From Pseudomonadota bacterium (GTDB lineage Bacteria > Desulfobacterota > Desulfovibrionia > Desulfovibrionales > Desulfovibrionaceae): DNA of 7,568 bases. The DNA is taken from positions 1 to 7,568 of the forward strand of contig JAEWPX010000182.1 of NCBI GenBank assembly GCA_023399375.1, given 5' to 3'. The notes below the pieces were generated by a model that saw only the letters and a list, made by a program, of their open reading frames with translations, searched no databases and was not told the origin of the DNA. Of this stretch, positions 1 to 7,008 are shown piece after piece (position 1 is the first letter of the stretch; every line of letters begins with the position of its first letter). A program made the translations under genes and the position numbers.

Positions 1-50
1 CGGCCGAGACAGCCTCCCAGAAGGGGGGAAAATAGAGCCACCGACCAAAC

Positions 51-85
51 GAGAAATCCCCCTGCACGACGCAGGGGGATTTCTC
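51..85. terminator. Perfect 15-bp inverted repeat, possible bidirectional terminator
   Basis: Bases 51-65 and 71-85 are exact reverse complements around a 5-base loop (ACGAC). The core is five C/G pairs flanked by AAAT/ATTT, the layout of many bidirectional terminators. No clean T-run follows on either strand, so termination is only probable. It lies about 130 bases past the stop of the minus-strand Sel1 gene and could also end a plus-strand gene left of the window. Its right arm (TTCTC, 81-85) is also the start of the first 22-base direct repeat, so it may instead belong to a mobile-element end. Confidence 0.5.
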
Positions 86-124
86 AAACTATCTTGCACA
101 AATTCTCAAACTAAGTTGCGCGTT
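81..124. repeat. Two tandem 22-base direct repeats, possible mobile-element end
   Basis: TTCTCAAACTA occurs at 81-91 and again at 103-113, exactly 22 bases apart. After three more bases both units continue with TTGC or a near match (TCTTGCAC and AGTTGCGC). The spacing is about two helical turns, so a bound protein would meet both copies on one face of the DNA. The AT-rich character contrasts with the GC-rich genes beside it. Closely spaced terminal repeats of about 20 bases are known in the IS21 family of insertion sequences, but no transposase is in the window and the identity is inference. Confidence 0.4.
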
Positions 125-213
125 CTAATAGCATCGACGCCCCAGCCTTCGGGCTCCGAGCAGAATCAAGCACGTCGCGCACAAGGGGCAGTCTCATCTC
201 CCCCCTCACCGCA

Positions 214-825
214 TCACTTGCGGCGGGGCGACCAGTTCTTGGCCATGGTCTGGATGGATTCGACCTGGCGCGGGGCGAGCATGGCTTCGATCTGGTCGCG
301 CAGGGAGGTGGCGGCGGTTTTGTCTTCGGCGGGAAGGTCTGGCGCGGCGACGGCCAGAATGGACCAGAAGTAGGCTTTGACGGTGTTTTTGGAGACGCCT
401 TTGCCGTAGAGGTAGAGGGTGGCGAGGAGGTATTGCGCGCCGCCTTTGCCGGCGAGGCCGGCGTCGGTGAGCAGTTTGGCGGCGTCGCTGAAGTTCTGGG
501 CCACGCCCTGGCCGTAGTAGTAGAGTTTGCCCAGGCAGTACTGTCCGTCGGCGTTGCCGAGCGAAGCGGATTTCTTGAACCACTCCGCTGACTTGGCGAA
601 ATCCTGAGGCGTTCCCTGGCCGGTGTAGTACATGGCGGCCACCTGGTTTTGCACGGTGACGTCCCCGGCGGCGGCCACGGGGAGGAATTCCTCCAGGGCC
701 TTGGCGTAATCGCCTTCGCGGTAGGCTTTGACCCCTTCCTCCAGGCCGGCCTGCGCCGTGTGCGGCGCGACGAGAAGACACGTGGCCGTCAGCACGGCCG
801 CGACGAGATGCACTGCGCGTCCCAA
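214..825 (-). CDS. Secreted Sel1-repeat (TPR-like) protein
   Basis: A 203-residue protein with an N-terminal signal peptide (hydrophobic segment about residues 6-20, probable cleavage after AQA at residue 26), so it should act in the periplasm or outside the cell. The mature part is made of Sel1-type helical repeats. A degenerate repeat covers about 27-56, followed by three clearer units at about 57-92, 93-128 and 129-164, with hallmarks such as MYYTGQGTPQDFAKSAEWF and LYYYGQGVAQN. Such repeats usually mediate protein-protein contacts; no catalytic domain is visible. The start is a TTG at 825, supported by AAGGAA seven bases upstream. A GTG at 813 is an alternative but would shorten the n-region of the signal. 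The gene starts four bases after the transporter stop and is probably translationally coupled to it. Its partner protein is unknown. Confidence 0.88.
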   Translation of the reverse strand: MGRAVHLVAAVLTATCLLVAPHTAQAGLEEGVKAYREGDYAKALEEFLPVAAAGDVTVQNQVAAMYYTGQGTPQDFAKSAEWFKKSASLGNADGQYCLGKLYYYGQGVAQNFSDAAKLLTDAGLAGKGGAQYLLATLYLYGKGVSKNTVKAYFWSILAVAAPDLPAEDKTAATSLRDQIEAMLAPRQVESIQTMAKNWSPRRK

Positions 826-829
826 GACC

Positions 830-1948
830 TCATTCCTTTGTTGCGTCGGTGGTTTGCGGATCGCGCCGCAGGCAGTCGTTCATCGATTCGCTGGGCAGGC
901 ACAGGTGGAAGTCGTTGCCGAGGATGACGTGGCGGTAGAGGAACACGGAAACCGGCACGCCGAGGACCATACCCCACAGGCCGAAGAGTTTGTGACCGAC
1001 GTAGAGGATCATGAGGGTGATCAGCGGGCTGATCTTGAACATGGCGGCCACGATGCGGGGATTGAGCACGTAGGTTTCGATGGTGTGCACGATGATGATC
1101 ATGACGATGGCCCACAAGGCGTGCCCGGGGCCGGTGGTGTTGACCGCGACGAGCACGATGGGCGCCGAGGAGATGAAGGTGCCGAGCACGGGGATGAGGC
1201 CGCAGAAAAAAACCACCGTGGACAGCAGGATGGCGGGTTCGATGCCAAGGATGACCATGCCCACGGCCGTAAGCACGGTGTTGACGCCGGCGATCAGCAT
1301 CTGCGCCCGAAATCCCATGCCCACGACCACGGCGAAGCGCACCACGCTGCGGGCGGTGACGTCGTAGATGTCGCGCAGCCGCGAGTCGCGCAGCGCGATG
1401 GTCTTGGCGCGCAGGTTGGGCAGATCGAGCATGATGAGGAAGCTGAAGAGCGTGCCGAGAAGGAACGTGGAGACGTAGATGGAGATCTGGTTGAGCGAGT
1501 TTACGGCCAGGGTGAAAAGCGTCTCGGTCTTGACCCCGACCAGGGCTTCCAGAGTGAGGTAATCCTTCACCTTGGAGATGGGCGCGGCCATGTCCGGCGC
1601 GAGCCAGGCCCATTGGTCGAGGTGCTTGCGCAGTGTTTCCAGGGTGTCGGGCAGCTTCTTGAGGAAGGCGGTGGATTCGGCCCCGAGCTTGGGCAACACC
1701 GAGGACACGAGCAGCAGCACCAGGGCCACGAAGACGAGGTAGATCACCACGGCCCACAGCGTGCGGGGGAGTCGCGTGCGTTTGGCAAGGGACTCGATGG
1801 GCCCGCTGAAGAGGAAGCAGAGGATGTAGGTGATGAAGACCAGTCCGAACAGGCCGTAATAATTGATGAGCCAGACCAGGCCGAAGAAGGCGGCCCAGAT
1901 GGCGAGGGTCTTGTTGGTGCGAAGCGCCTGGGAGATGTCGAATGGCAT
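830..1948 (-). CDS. AI-2E/PerM-family membrane transporter
   Basis: A 372-residue integral inner-membrane protein of the AI-2E transporter family (PF01594; YhhT/PerM/TqsA relatives), close to the family's usual length of about 350. Hydrophobic segments lie near 15-30, 32-48, 65-84, 155-175, 205-235, 240-270, 275-295 and 303-338, with the family's large loop after the third helix (about 85-150). Family-typical stretches are GLIPVLGTFISSAPIVLVAV (250-269), ETYVLNPRIV (291-300) and GLWGMVLGVPV (323-333). Members have been linked to autoinducer-2 export or to Na+/H+ antiport; substrate cannot be read from sequence. An in-frame stop 15 bases upstream makes the ATG at 1948 the likely start, although no Shine-Dalgarno sequence is evident before it. 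It lies 65 bases after DUF2905 and ends four bases before the Sel1 gene, as the middle of a three-gene operon. Confidence 0.92.
   Translation of the reverse strand: MPFDISQALRTNKTLAIWAAFFGLVWLINYYGLFGLVFITYILCFLFSGPIESLAKRTRLPRTLWAVVIYLVFVALVLLLVSSVLPKLGAESTAFLKKLPDTLETLRKHLDQWAWLAPDMAAPISKVKDYLTLEALVGVKTETLFTLAVNSLNQISIYVSTFLLGTLFSFLIMLDLPNLRAKTIALRDSRLRDIYDVTARSVVRFAVVVGMGFRAQMLIAGVNTVLTAVGMVILGIEPAILLSTVVFFCGLIPVLGTFISSAPIVLVAVNTTGPGHALWAIVMIIIVHTIETYVLNPRIVAAMFKISPLITLMILYVGHKLFGLWGMVLGVPVSVFLYRHVILGNDFHLCLPSESMNDCLRRDPQTTDATKE
833..838 (-). promoter_or_regulatory. Ribosome binding site for the Sel1-repeat gene, inside the upstream gene
   Basis: On the minus strand AAGGAA forms the last two sense codons (Lys-Glu) of the upstream transporter gene and sits seven bases before the TTG start at 825. 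It decides the start codon and points to translational coupling. Confidence 0.6.
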
Positions 1949-2013
1949 AGGGAGGCAGGGCTAGCACAATTCGTGCGGGGCGACAATGTCGGCGCGGTGA
2001 CGGATACGGGGCG

Positions 2014-2256
2014 TCATTTTCGGAACCAGGAGGCCAGCAAGGACAGGACGATGCTGATGACGAGGTATGTGACCCAGGGGATATAAACTGAGAATCCTTC
2101 GCGTTCGATGCGCACGTCGCCGGGAAGGCGTCCCAGCGGCAGGCGTTGCCACAGGTCGCGCCACAGTCCCGGGCGGTCGGCCAGGAGCATGAGCGCGCCC
2201 ACGCAGGCCAATGCGAGTCCCAGGACCAAAAGCAGCTTGCCGGGAGAAAAATTCAT
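2014..2256 (-). CDS. DUF2905 family small membrane protein
   Basis: An 80-residue protein with two predicted membrane helices (about 5-25 and 60-77). The family-typical central motif GRLPGDVRIEREGFSVYIPW sits at 42-61, and length and layout match DUF2905 proteins, whose function is unknown. The short loop between the helices carries the conserved Pro-Gly-Asp and the charged IERE segment. The ATG at 2256 has no strong ribosome binding site. A sigma-70-like promoter can be read just upstream (2284-2312, minus strand). It is the first gene of a probable operon with the transporter and the Sel1 protein. Confidence 0.88.
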   Translation of the reverse strand: MNFSPGKLLLVLGLALACVGALMLLADRPGLWRDLWQRLPLGRLPGDVRIEREGFSVYIPWVTYLVISIVLSLLASWFRK

Positions 2257-2283
2257 CGGTATGCCCGCTTGTTTCCGTTTGGA

Positions 2284-2312
2284 ATACTATCCCCATGGCA
2301 CAAGGAAGGCAA
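2284..2312 (-). promoter_or_regulatory. Candidate sigma-70 promoter for the DUF2905 operon
   Basis: On the minus strand TTGCCT (2307-2312) and TAGTAT (2284-2289) are separated by exactly 17 bases, each matching four of six consensus positions. Transcription would begin near 2277, about 20 bases before the DUF2905 start. The -35 side overlaps the ribosome binding site of the divergent aminotransferase. Both hexamers are weak matches, so this is a candidate only. Confidence 0.35.
2302..2309 (+). promoter_or_regulatory. Strong ribosome binding site fixing the aminotransferase GTG start
   Basis: AAGGAAGG lies eight bases before the GTG at 2318. It favours this start over in-frame ATG codons further upstream (2261, and 2108 inside the divergent DUF2905 gene). 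Confidence 0.75.
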
Positions 2313-2317
2313 TCGTC

Positions 2318-3445
2318 GTGCAACTCCCCCCTTTTCGCCTGGAACGCTTTTTCGCCGAACATGAATTCACCGCCCCGCGGCTGCTTTGCGCCTCGGACGG
2401 CGAAACCCTGTCCGTGGCGGACCTGTTCGCGCTCGTGCCCGGGGCCGAGGCCGGACTTTCCCGGCTGCGCCTGGGCTACACCGATTCCCGGGGCGCGCCC
2501 GAACTGCGCGAGGCCATCGCGGGGCTTTACGAATCCATTACCCCGGACGACATCCTGGTCCATGTCGGGGCCGAGGAAGCCATCTACACCTTTATGGCGG
2601 CAACGCTCACCCCGGGCGACGCCATCGTCGTGCCCACGCCCTGCTACCAGTCCCTGACCGACGTGGCCGTGGGCCTTGGCGCGCACGCCTCCGCGTGGCT
2701 GTGCGACCCGGCCTGGGGCTTCGCCCCGGACATGGCCGAACTCGGGGCGCTGCTCGGCGGCCGGGCCAAGGCGCTGGTGCTCAATTTTCCGCACAACCCT
2801 ACAGGGTACATGCCCACGCCCGAGGTGTTCGCGTCCATGCTGCAAATGGCCCGGGAACACGGGGCCAGGGTCTTTTCCGACGAGGTCTACCGTTTTTCCG
2901 AGGCCGACGGGGTCGCGCCGCTGCCCGCGGCCTGCGACCTGGACGAGCGCGCGGTCTCCCTTGGCGTCATGTCCAAATCCTTCGGCCTGCCCGGACTTCG
3001 CGTGGGCTGGGCGGCCTGCCGCGACCGGGAGCAGCTCGCCCGCATGGCCGCGGTCAAGGATTACCTCTCCATCTGCGGCTCGGCGGTCTCGGAGTACTTG
3101 GCCGTGTGCGCGCTTCGCGCGCGCGAGGCGATCCTTGGCCGCATGCGGGAGCTGCTCGGGCGCAACCGCGCGCTGCTTGCGGACTTCTTCCACGCCCGCG
3201 CGGGCATGTTCCATTTCGTGCCGCCGCGCGGCGGTCTGACCGCCTTCCCTGGCCTCGTTTCCGGCGACGCGGACGCCTTTTGCCGGGCCGCTCTTGACGA
3301 GGCCGGACTGCTGCTGTTGCCGGGCAGGCTTTACGGCGCACAGTGGCCGGAGCGGTTCCGCATCGGATTCGGACGGACGGATTTTGCGGAAAACCTGAAA
3401 ACGCTTGGCGAATTTTGCCAATTTTGGGATGGGGCGCGGGCTTAG
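2318..3445 (+). CDS. Class I/II PLP-dependent aminotransferase
   Basis: A 375-residue fold-type I aminotransferase, probably cytoplasmic, transferring an amino group between an amino acid and a 2-oxo acid through pyridoxal phosphate. Visible hallmarks are GYTDSRGAPELREAIA (53-68), NFPHNPTG (156-163, Asn160 contacting the cofactor), SDEVYR (187-192, Asp188 to the ring nitrogen and Tyr191 to the hydroxyl), SKSFGLPGLRVGW (219-231, Lys220 forming the Schiff base) and FRIGFGR (347-353, Arg348 expected to bind the substrate carboxylate). The start is GTG at 2318, giving the N-terminus QLPPFRLERFF after the initiator; the frame stays open upstream only across the divergent gene. The substrate is not determinable. 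It precedes an amino acid ABC operon on the same strand with 138 bases between, so an imported amino acid might be its substrate, but that is inference. Confidence 0.93.
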   Translation: MQLPPFRLERFFAEHEFTAPRLLCASDGETLSVADLFALVPGAEAGLSRLRLGYTDSRGAPELREAIAGLYESITPDDILVHVGAEEAIYTFMAATLTPGDAIVVPTPCYQSLTDVAVGLGAHASAWLCDPAWGFAPDMAELGALLGGRAKALVLNFPHNPTGYMPTPEVFASMLQMAREHGARVFSDEVYRFSEADGVAPLPAACDLDERAVSLGVMSKSFGLPGLRVGWAACRDREQLARMAAVKDYLSICGSAVSEYLAVCALRAREAILGRMRELLGRNRALLADFFHARAGMFHFVPPRGGLTAFPGLVSGDADAFCRAALDEAGLLLLPGRLYGAQWPERFRIGFGRTDFAENLKTLGEFCQFWDGARA

Positions 3446-3583
3446 GAAAATCGCCGGAGCAAGCGCATTTGCGGTCCGATGACCTTGAATTTTTGTGACG
3501 TTTCAGCCACAAGGGCGTGAACGCTGCACGGGCTCGAAGGGGGATGTCCCCACTCTATTTGCACACCCACAAAGGAGTCTTCC
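3446..3583 (+). promoter_or_regulatory. Intergenic region upstream of the ABC operon
   Basis: This 138-base gap should hold the operon's promoter, but no convincing -35/-10 pair is readable. Two small symmetries are present: TTGTG at 3493-3497 with CACAA at 3508-3512 (ten bases between), and GGGGA/TCCCC at 3540-3551 separated by two bases. Either could be an operator; neither matches a site I can name. No clear terminator for the aminotransferase is seen. The binding-protein ribosome site AAGGAG is at 3572-3577. Confidence 0.3.
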
Positions 3584-4324
3584 ATGGTCAAAAAACTTGT
3601 CCTGTCCCTGGCCCTCGTCGCCTTGACGGCCTCCCCCACCCTGGCGAAAACCATCGTCTTCGCCACGGACGCCACCTGGCCGCCCATGGAGTTCGTCAAC
3701 GCCGACAAGCAGATCACCGGCTACGCCATCGACTACATGAAGGCCGCCGGCAAGGAAGCCGGCTTCACCCCCGAGTTCAAGGCCGTGGCCTGGGACGGCA
3801 TCTTCGCGGGTCTGGCCGCCGGCAAGTACAACGCCATCTGCTCCTCGGTGTCCATCACGGACGAGCGCAAGAAGACCATGGAATTCTCCACGCCGTATTT
3901 CAAGGTGCGCCAGGCCCTGGTCGTGCCGGTCAAGTCCGCGGCCAAGTGCATCGACGACATGAAGGGCAAGACGCTCGGCGCGCAGATCAGCACCACCGGC
4001 CACTTCGCCATCAAGAAGGCCGAGGGCGTCAAGGACAAGTCGTATGACGAGGTCGGGCTGGCTTTCGAAGACCTGTACAACGGCCGCATCGACGGTGTGG
4101 TCTGCGACGACCCGGTCGCGGCGCAGTATGCCCTGCAAAACGACAAGTACAAGGGCGCGCTCAAGATCGTCTGCATCATCGAAGCCGGCGACGAGTACTA
4201 CGGCATCGCCCTGCAGAAGGGAAACACGGAAGACCTGGATCTCATCAACAAGGGCATCAAGGCCGTGCAGGAAAAGGGCATCGACAAGCAGTTGCTTGCC
4301 AAGTGGATCGGCGGCGGCAAATAG
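3584..4324 (+). CDS. Polar amino acid ABC transporter, periplasmic substrate-binding protein
   Basis: A 246-residue family 3 solute-binding protein (PF00497; HisJ/ArtJ/GlnH relatives) that captures an amino acid in the periplasm and delivers it to the permease. The signal peptide covers residues 1-21 (hydrophobic 5-16, probable cleavage after TLA). Family features are ATWPPMEF (30-37), GYAIDYMKA (46-54), FAGLAAGKYNAICSSVSITDER from residue 74 on, and CDDPVAA (174-180). By analogy with HisJ, Arg95 should bind the ligand alpha-carboxylate and Asp175 its amino group. Length is normal. Four cysteines (86, 122, 174, 197) in an exported protein are unusual. AAGGAG sits six bases before the ATG. It is first in an operon, with a strong hairpin after the stop that probably raises its expression above that of the membrane genes. 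Basic, glutamine-type or other polar ligands remain possible. Confidence 0.94.
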   Translation: MVKKLVLSLALVALTASPTLAKTIVFATDATWPPMEFVNADKQITGYAIDYMKAAGKEAGFTPEFKAVAWDGIFAGLAAGKYNAICSSVSITDERKKTMEFSTPYFKVRQALVVPVKSAAKCIDDMKGKTLGAQISTTGHFAIKKAEGVKDKSYDEVGLAFEDLYNGRIDGVVCDDPVAAQYALQNDKYKGALKIVCIIEAGDEYYGIALQKGNTEDLDLINKGIKAVQEKGIDKQLLAKWIGGGK

Positions 4325-4343
4325 CGCCATTCCTTAAGACATC

Positions 4344-4377
4344 ACGACGTCCGTCGGCCCGCGTCGGCGGACGTCGT
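4344..4377 (+). promoter_or_regulatory. Intergenic hairpin between binding-protein and permease genes
   Basis: ACGACGTCCG (4344-4353) and CGGACGTCGT (4368-4377) form a perfect 10-bp GC-rich stem around a 14-base loop. No T-run follows, so it is not a standard intrinsic terminator. Hairpins after binding-protein genes commonly protect the upstream message from 3' decay or reduce downstream expression, which fits the need for more binding protein than permease. It ends 16 bases before the permease ATG. Confidence 0.6.
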
Positions 4378-4393
4378 TCCGTGGAACAGCCTC

Positions 4394-5189
4394 ATGACCA
4401 AGCAATGCAAGACTCCTGCCGATGACGGCAACATCGTCATAGACGTCGGCGACGGCGCGGCCATCCCCAAACCTTCGGACAAGGGCCTCGTTTCGGCCTG
4501 GCGTTTGTCCTTCGCCGGCGCCGTGATCGTCCTGGCCTGCCTGTTGTATTTCAAGCCCGACCCCTACCTGCGCATTTTCAAGTTCGTGCCCGACGGCATC
4601 GTAGTGACCTTCCAGGTCACCGTCTGCTCCATCGCCCTGGCCCTGCTGTTCGGGCTCATCACCGGGCTCGGCCGCATTTCCCGCAACAAGTACATCAACC
4701 TCGTCGCCTCCACCTACGTGGAGATCGTGCGCGGCGTGCCCCTGCTCGTCCAGCTCTTCTACATCTACTACGCCCTGGGCCGCGTCGTGCACGTGCCGGA
4801 CCTGCTCGCCGCGGTCATCTCCATGAGCGTGTGCTACGGCGCGTACATGGGCGAGGTCTTCCGAGCCGGCATCACCGCCATCCCCGTGGGCCAGACCGAG
4901 GCGGCGCGCTCACTCGGGTTCAACCGCGCCCAAACCATGTACTACGTCATCCTGCCCCAGGCTTGGCGCACCATCCTGCCGCCCGTGGGCAACGAATTCA
5001 TCGCCCTGCTCAAGGACACCTCGCTGGTGTCCATCCTGGGCGTGGCCGACCTGCTGCGCCGCGGCCGGGAATACGCCTCGGAATCCTTCGAGTACTTCGA
5101 GACGTTCACCATGGTCGCCGTGATCTACCTCATCATTACCCTGATCCTGTCCAAACTCGTCAGCATCATGGAGGAGCGTCTGTCCCACC

Positions 5190-5203
<14 letters not shown>
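4394..5203 (+). CDS. Polar amino acid ABC transporter, permease
   Basis: A 269-residue inner-membrane permease of the His/Glu/Gln/Arg/opine type (HisM/GlnP relatives). A hydrophilic N-terminal tail (1-36) precedes a hydrophobic segment at about 37-52, then helices near 68-92, 103-128, 136-158, 195-222 and 237-258. The EAA loop that docks on the ATPase is clear: QTEAARSLGF (167-176) continuing to YVILPQAWR (184-192). EIVRGVPLLVQLFYIYYAL (110-128) is typical of the family. With only one permease gene the transporter is presumably a homodimer. It is somewhat longer than the usual 220-240 residues because of the N-terminal extension. The ribosome site is weak (GGAA, seven bases from the ATG), consistent with lower expression than the binding protein. 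The end overlaps the ATPase gene by 14 bases. Confidence 0.93.
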
Positions 5204-5930
<727 letters not shown>

Positions 5931-5946
5931 TAGCAGGAGAGGAAGT

Positions 5947-6025
5947 GGAGGAGAAAGCCTCCGGCGGCCAAAGGGCTTCGCCCTCTGGACTCCCATGCCG
6001 GGGGGAACGTATGATCTTGCCCCCG
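5947..6025. repeat. GC-rich intergenic palindromic repeat element
   Basis: Three small stem-loops lie in a row. GGAGG/CCTCC with a 6-base A-rich loop spans 5947-5962. After GGCGGC comes an imperfect stem at 5968-5988 (CCA-A-AGGGC against GCCCT-C-TGG with one A-C mismatch and loop TTC). The last is CGGGGG (5999-6004) against CCCCCG (6020-6025). The first part recurs in altered form at 7009-7032. It resembles the repetitive extragenic palindromes common between genes in GC-rich Desulfovibrio-type genomes; that likeness is from memory. It lies between the ATPase stop and the terminator, so it is probably transcribed in the operon's 3' end. Confidence 0.5.
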
Positions 6026-6077
6026 TGCCGACGCCGGTTTCCCGGTACGGACGGGTTGCGGCGAGAGCACGCACGAA

Positions 6078-6110
6078 AACGGGCAGGGGTTTCCCTGCCC
6101 GTTCTATTTT
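6078..6110. terminator. Bidirectional rho-independent terminator between convergent genes
   Basis: AACGGGCAGGG (6078-6088) pairs perfectly with CCCTGCCCGTT (6093-6103), an 11-bp stem with loop GTTT. On the plus strand the tail is CTATTTT, ending the ABC operon. On the minus strand the stem runs into TTTT, ending the methyltransferase gene, whose TAG stop (6104-6106) directly abuts the stem. Confidence 0.85.
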
Positions 6111-6574
6111 CCGTCCAGCTCGCCCACGTGGCGCAGGGCCGCGTAGAGCACGACGGAAGCGGCGTTGGCGAGGTTAAGGCTCCGGACCTGTCCCCAGATG
6201 GGGATGCGCACCAGGGCGTGGGCCGCATCCAGCAGGCTCTCGGGCAGTCCCCGGCTTTCCGTGCCGAAGACGAGCGCGTCGTCGCGGCCGTACGCCAGCT
6301 GATGGTAGGGCGTGGCCGCATGGCCCCTGTTGCCGGCGGTCGCGGCCACGAGGCGGGAGCCGGGCCGCGCCGCCGTGAAGTCTGCAAAGGACTCCCACAC
6401 CGTCAGGTTCACGTGGGGCCAGTAGTCGAGCCCGGCACGCTTGAGGTAGCGGTCCTCCAGGGAAAATCCCAGGGGCTTGATGAGATGCAGGGGCGTTTTG
6501 GTTGCGGCGCAAAGCCGGGCCACGCTGCCCGTGTTCTGGGGAATCTCGGGCTCGTAGAGCACGACCTCGATCAC
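6104..6574 (-). CDS. trmL: TrmL-type tRNA (cytidine/uridine-34-2'-O-)methyltransferase
   Basis: A 156-residue SPOUT-class methyltransferase, almost exactly the length of E. coli TrmL (157). It should methylate the ribose of the wobble nucleotide in certain leucine tRNAs using S-adenosylmethionine. Signature stretches are VVLYEPEIPQNTGSVARLCAAT (from residue 4 on), LGFSLEDRYLKRAGLDYW (35-52), LVFGTESRGLP (101-111) and IPIWGQVRSLNLANAASVVLYA (from residue 124 on), the last forming the knotted cofactor site. The start is GTG at 6574, with GGGAG five bases upstream. It overlaps the thioesterase stop in a GTGA junction, so the two are translationally coupled. The stop codon touches the downstream terminator stem. 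Substrate tRNAs are inferred from the family. Confidence 0.92.
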   Translation of the reverse strand: MIEVVLYEPEIPQNTGSVARLCAATKTPLHLIKPLGFSLEDRYLKRAGLDYWPHVNLTVWESFADFTAARPGSRLVAATAGNRGHAATPYHQLAYGRDDALVFGTESRGLPESLLDAAHALVRIPIWGQVRSLNLANAASVVLYAALRHVGELDGK

Positions 6575-6975
6575 GCCGTCTCCCGGGTGTAGGGCATGTC
6601 CTTGCGGTAGACCGTGCCCTGGAAGGCGGCCACGGCCTCGCCGGCGTCGTTGGTGATGGTGATGGCGTAGGTGCCCATCTTGCCGCCGAGCGACACCTCC
6701 CGGGCCTCGGCGTAAAGCGTCTTGCCCTTGCCGGCCTTGACGTAGGAAATGGAGGCGGCCACGGCGAGGCTCAGCTTGCCGTGGGAATTGGCGGCAACGG
6801 CAAAGGCCAGGTCGGCCAGGGTGAACACGGCCCCGCCATGGGCGATGCCCGCGCCGTTTTTCAGCTGGTCCGTCAGGTCCATGGCCGTCTTGGCGTAGCC
6901 CGGCCCGGCTTCGAGGAGGCGGATGCCGAGCAGTCCGGCGAAAGCGTCCCGATCGAGAAACCACTGCATGTCCAT
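6571..6975 (-). CDS. PaaI-type hotdog-fold acyl-CoA thioesterase
   Basis: A 134-residue single-domain hotdog-fold protein of the PaaI thioesterase family, expected to hydrolyse an acyl- or aryl-CoA in the cytoplasm as an oligomer. The key stretch is NGAGIAHGGAVFTLADLAF (40-58): His47-Gly48-Gly49 matches the family HGG, and Asp55 in LAD corresponds to the catalytic aspartate of PaaI. The rest follows the hotdog pattern of beta strands (AASISYVKAGKGKTLYAEA at 73-91, GTYAITITND at 101-110, VAAFQGTVYRK at 115-125). Its length matches the family (130-150). The ATG at 6975 has AAGGAA five bases upstream; an in-frame ATG at 6969 is less well placed. No phenylacetate genes are nearby, so the natural substrate is open. 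It is co-transcribed with trmL. Confidence 0.9.
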   Translation of the reverse strand: MDMQWFLDRDAFAGLLGIRLLEAGPGYAKTAMDLTDQLKNGAGIAHGGAVFTLADLAFAVAANSHGKLSLAVAASISYVKAGKGKTLYAEAREVSLGGKMGTYAITITNDAGEAVAAFQGTVYRKDMPYTRETA

Positions 6976-7008
6976 GGCGATTCCTTTGTTATTCAGGGAG
7001 ACAAACCC

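Noticed and set aside
728..2086. Long open frame on the plus strand (about 450 codons) opposite the transporter
   Set aside because: It is antisense to a clear membrane-protein gene, and its product is rich in His, Asp, Glu and Gly with no family resemblance, as expected for a GC-rich shadow frame.
1961..3421. Long minus-strand frame (about 486 codons) opposite the aminotransferase
   Set aside because: The product is low-complexity, rich in Arg, Gly and Ala, and overlaps both DUF2905 and the aminotransferase, which have strong family motifs.
3449..3495. Terminator after the aminotransferase
   Set aside because: The possible stem is only 4 + 4 bp, broken by a large internal loop, and the T-run is more than ten bases away.
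3493..3512. TTGTG-N10-CACAA as a CRP/FNR-type (HcpR-like) operator
   Set aside because: HcpR sites in Desulfovibrio are usually TTGTGA-N6-TCACAA spanning 18 bases; this one spans 20 and lacks the second TCA, so the spacing is wrong.
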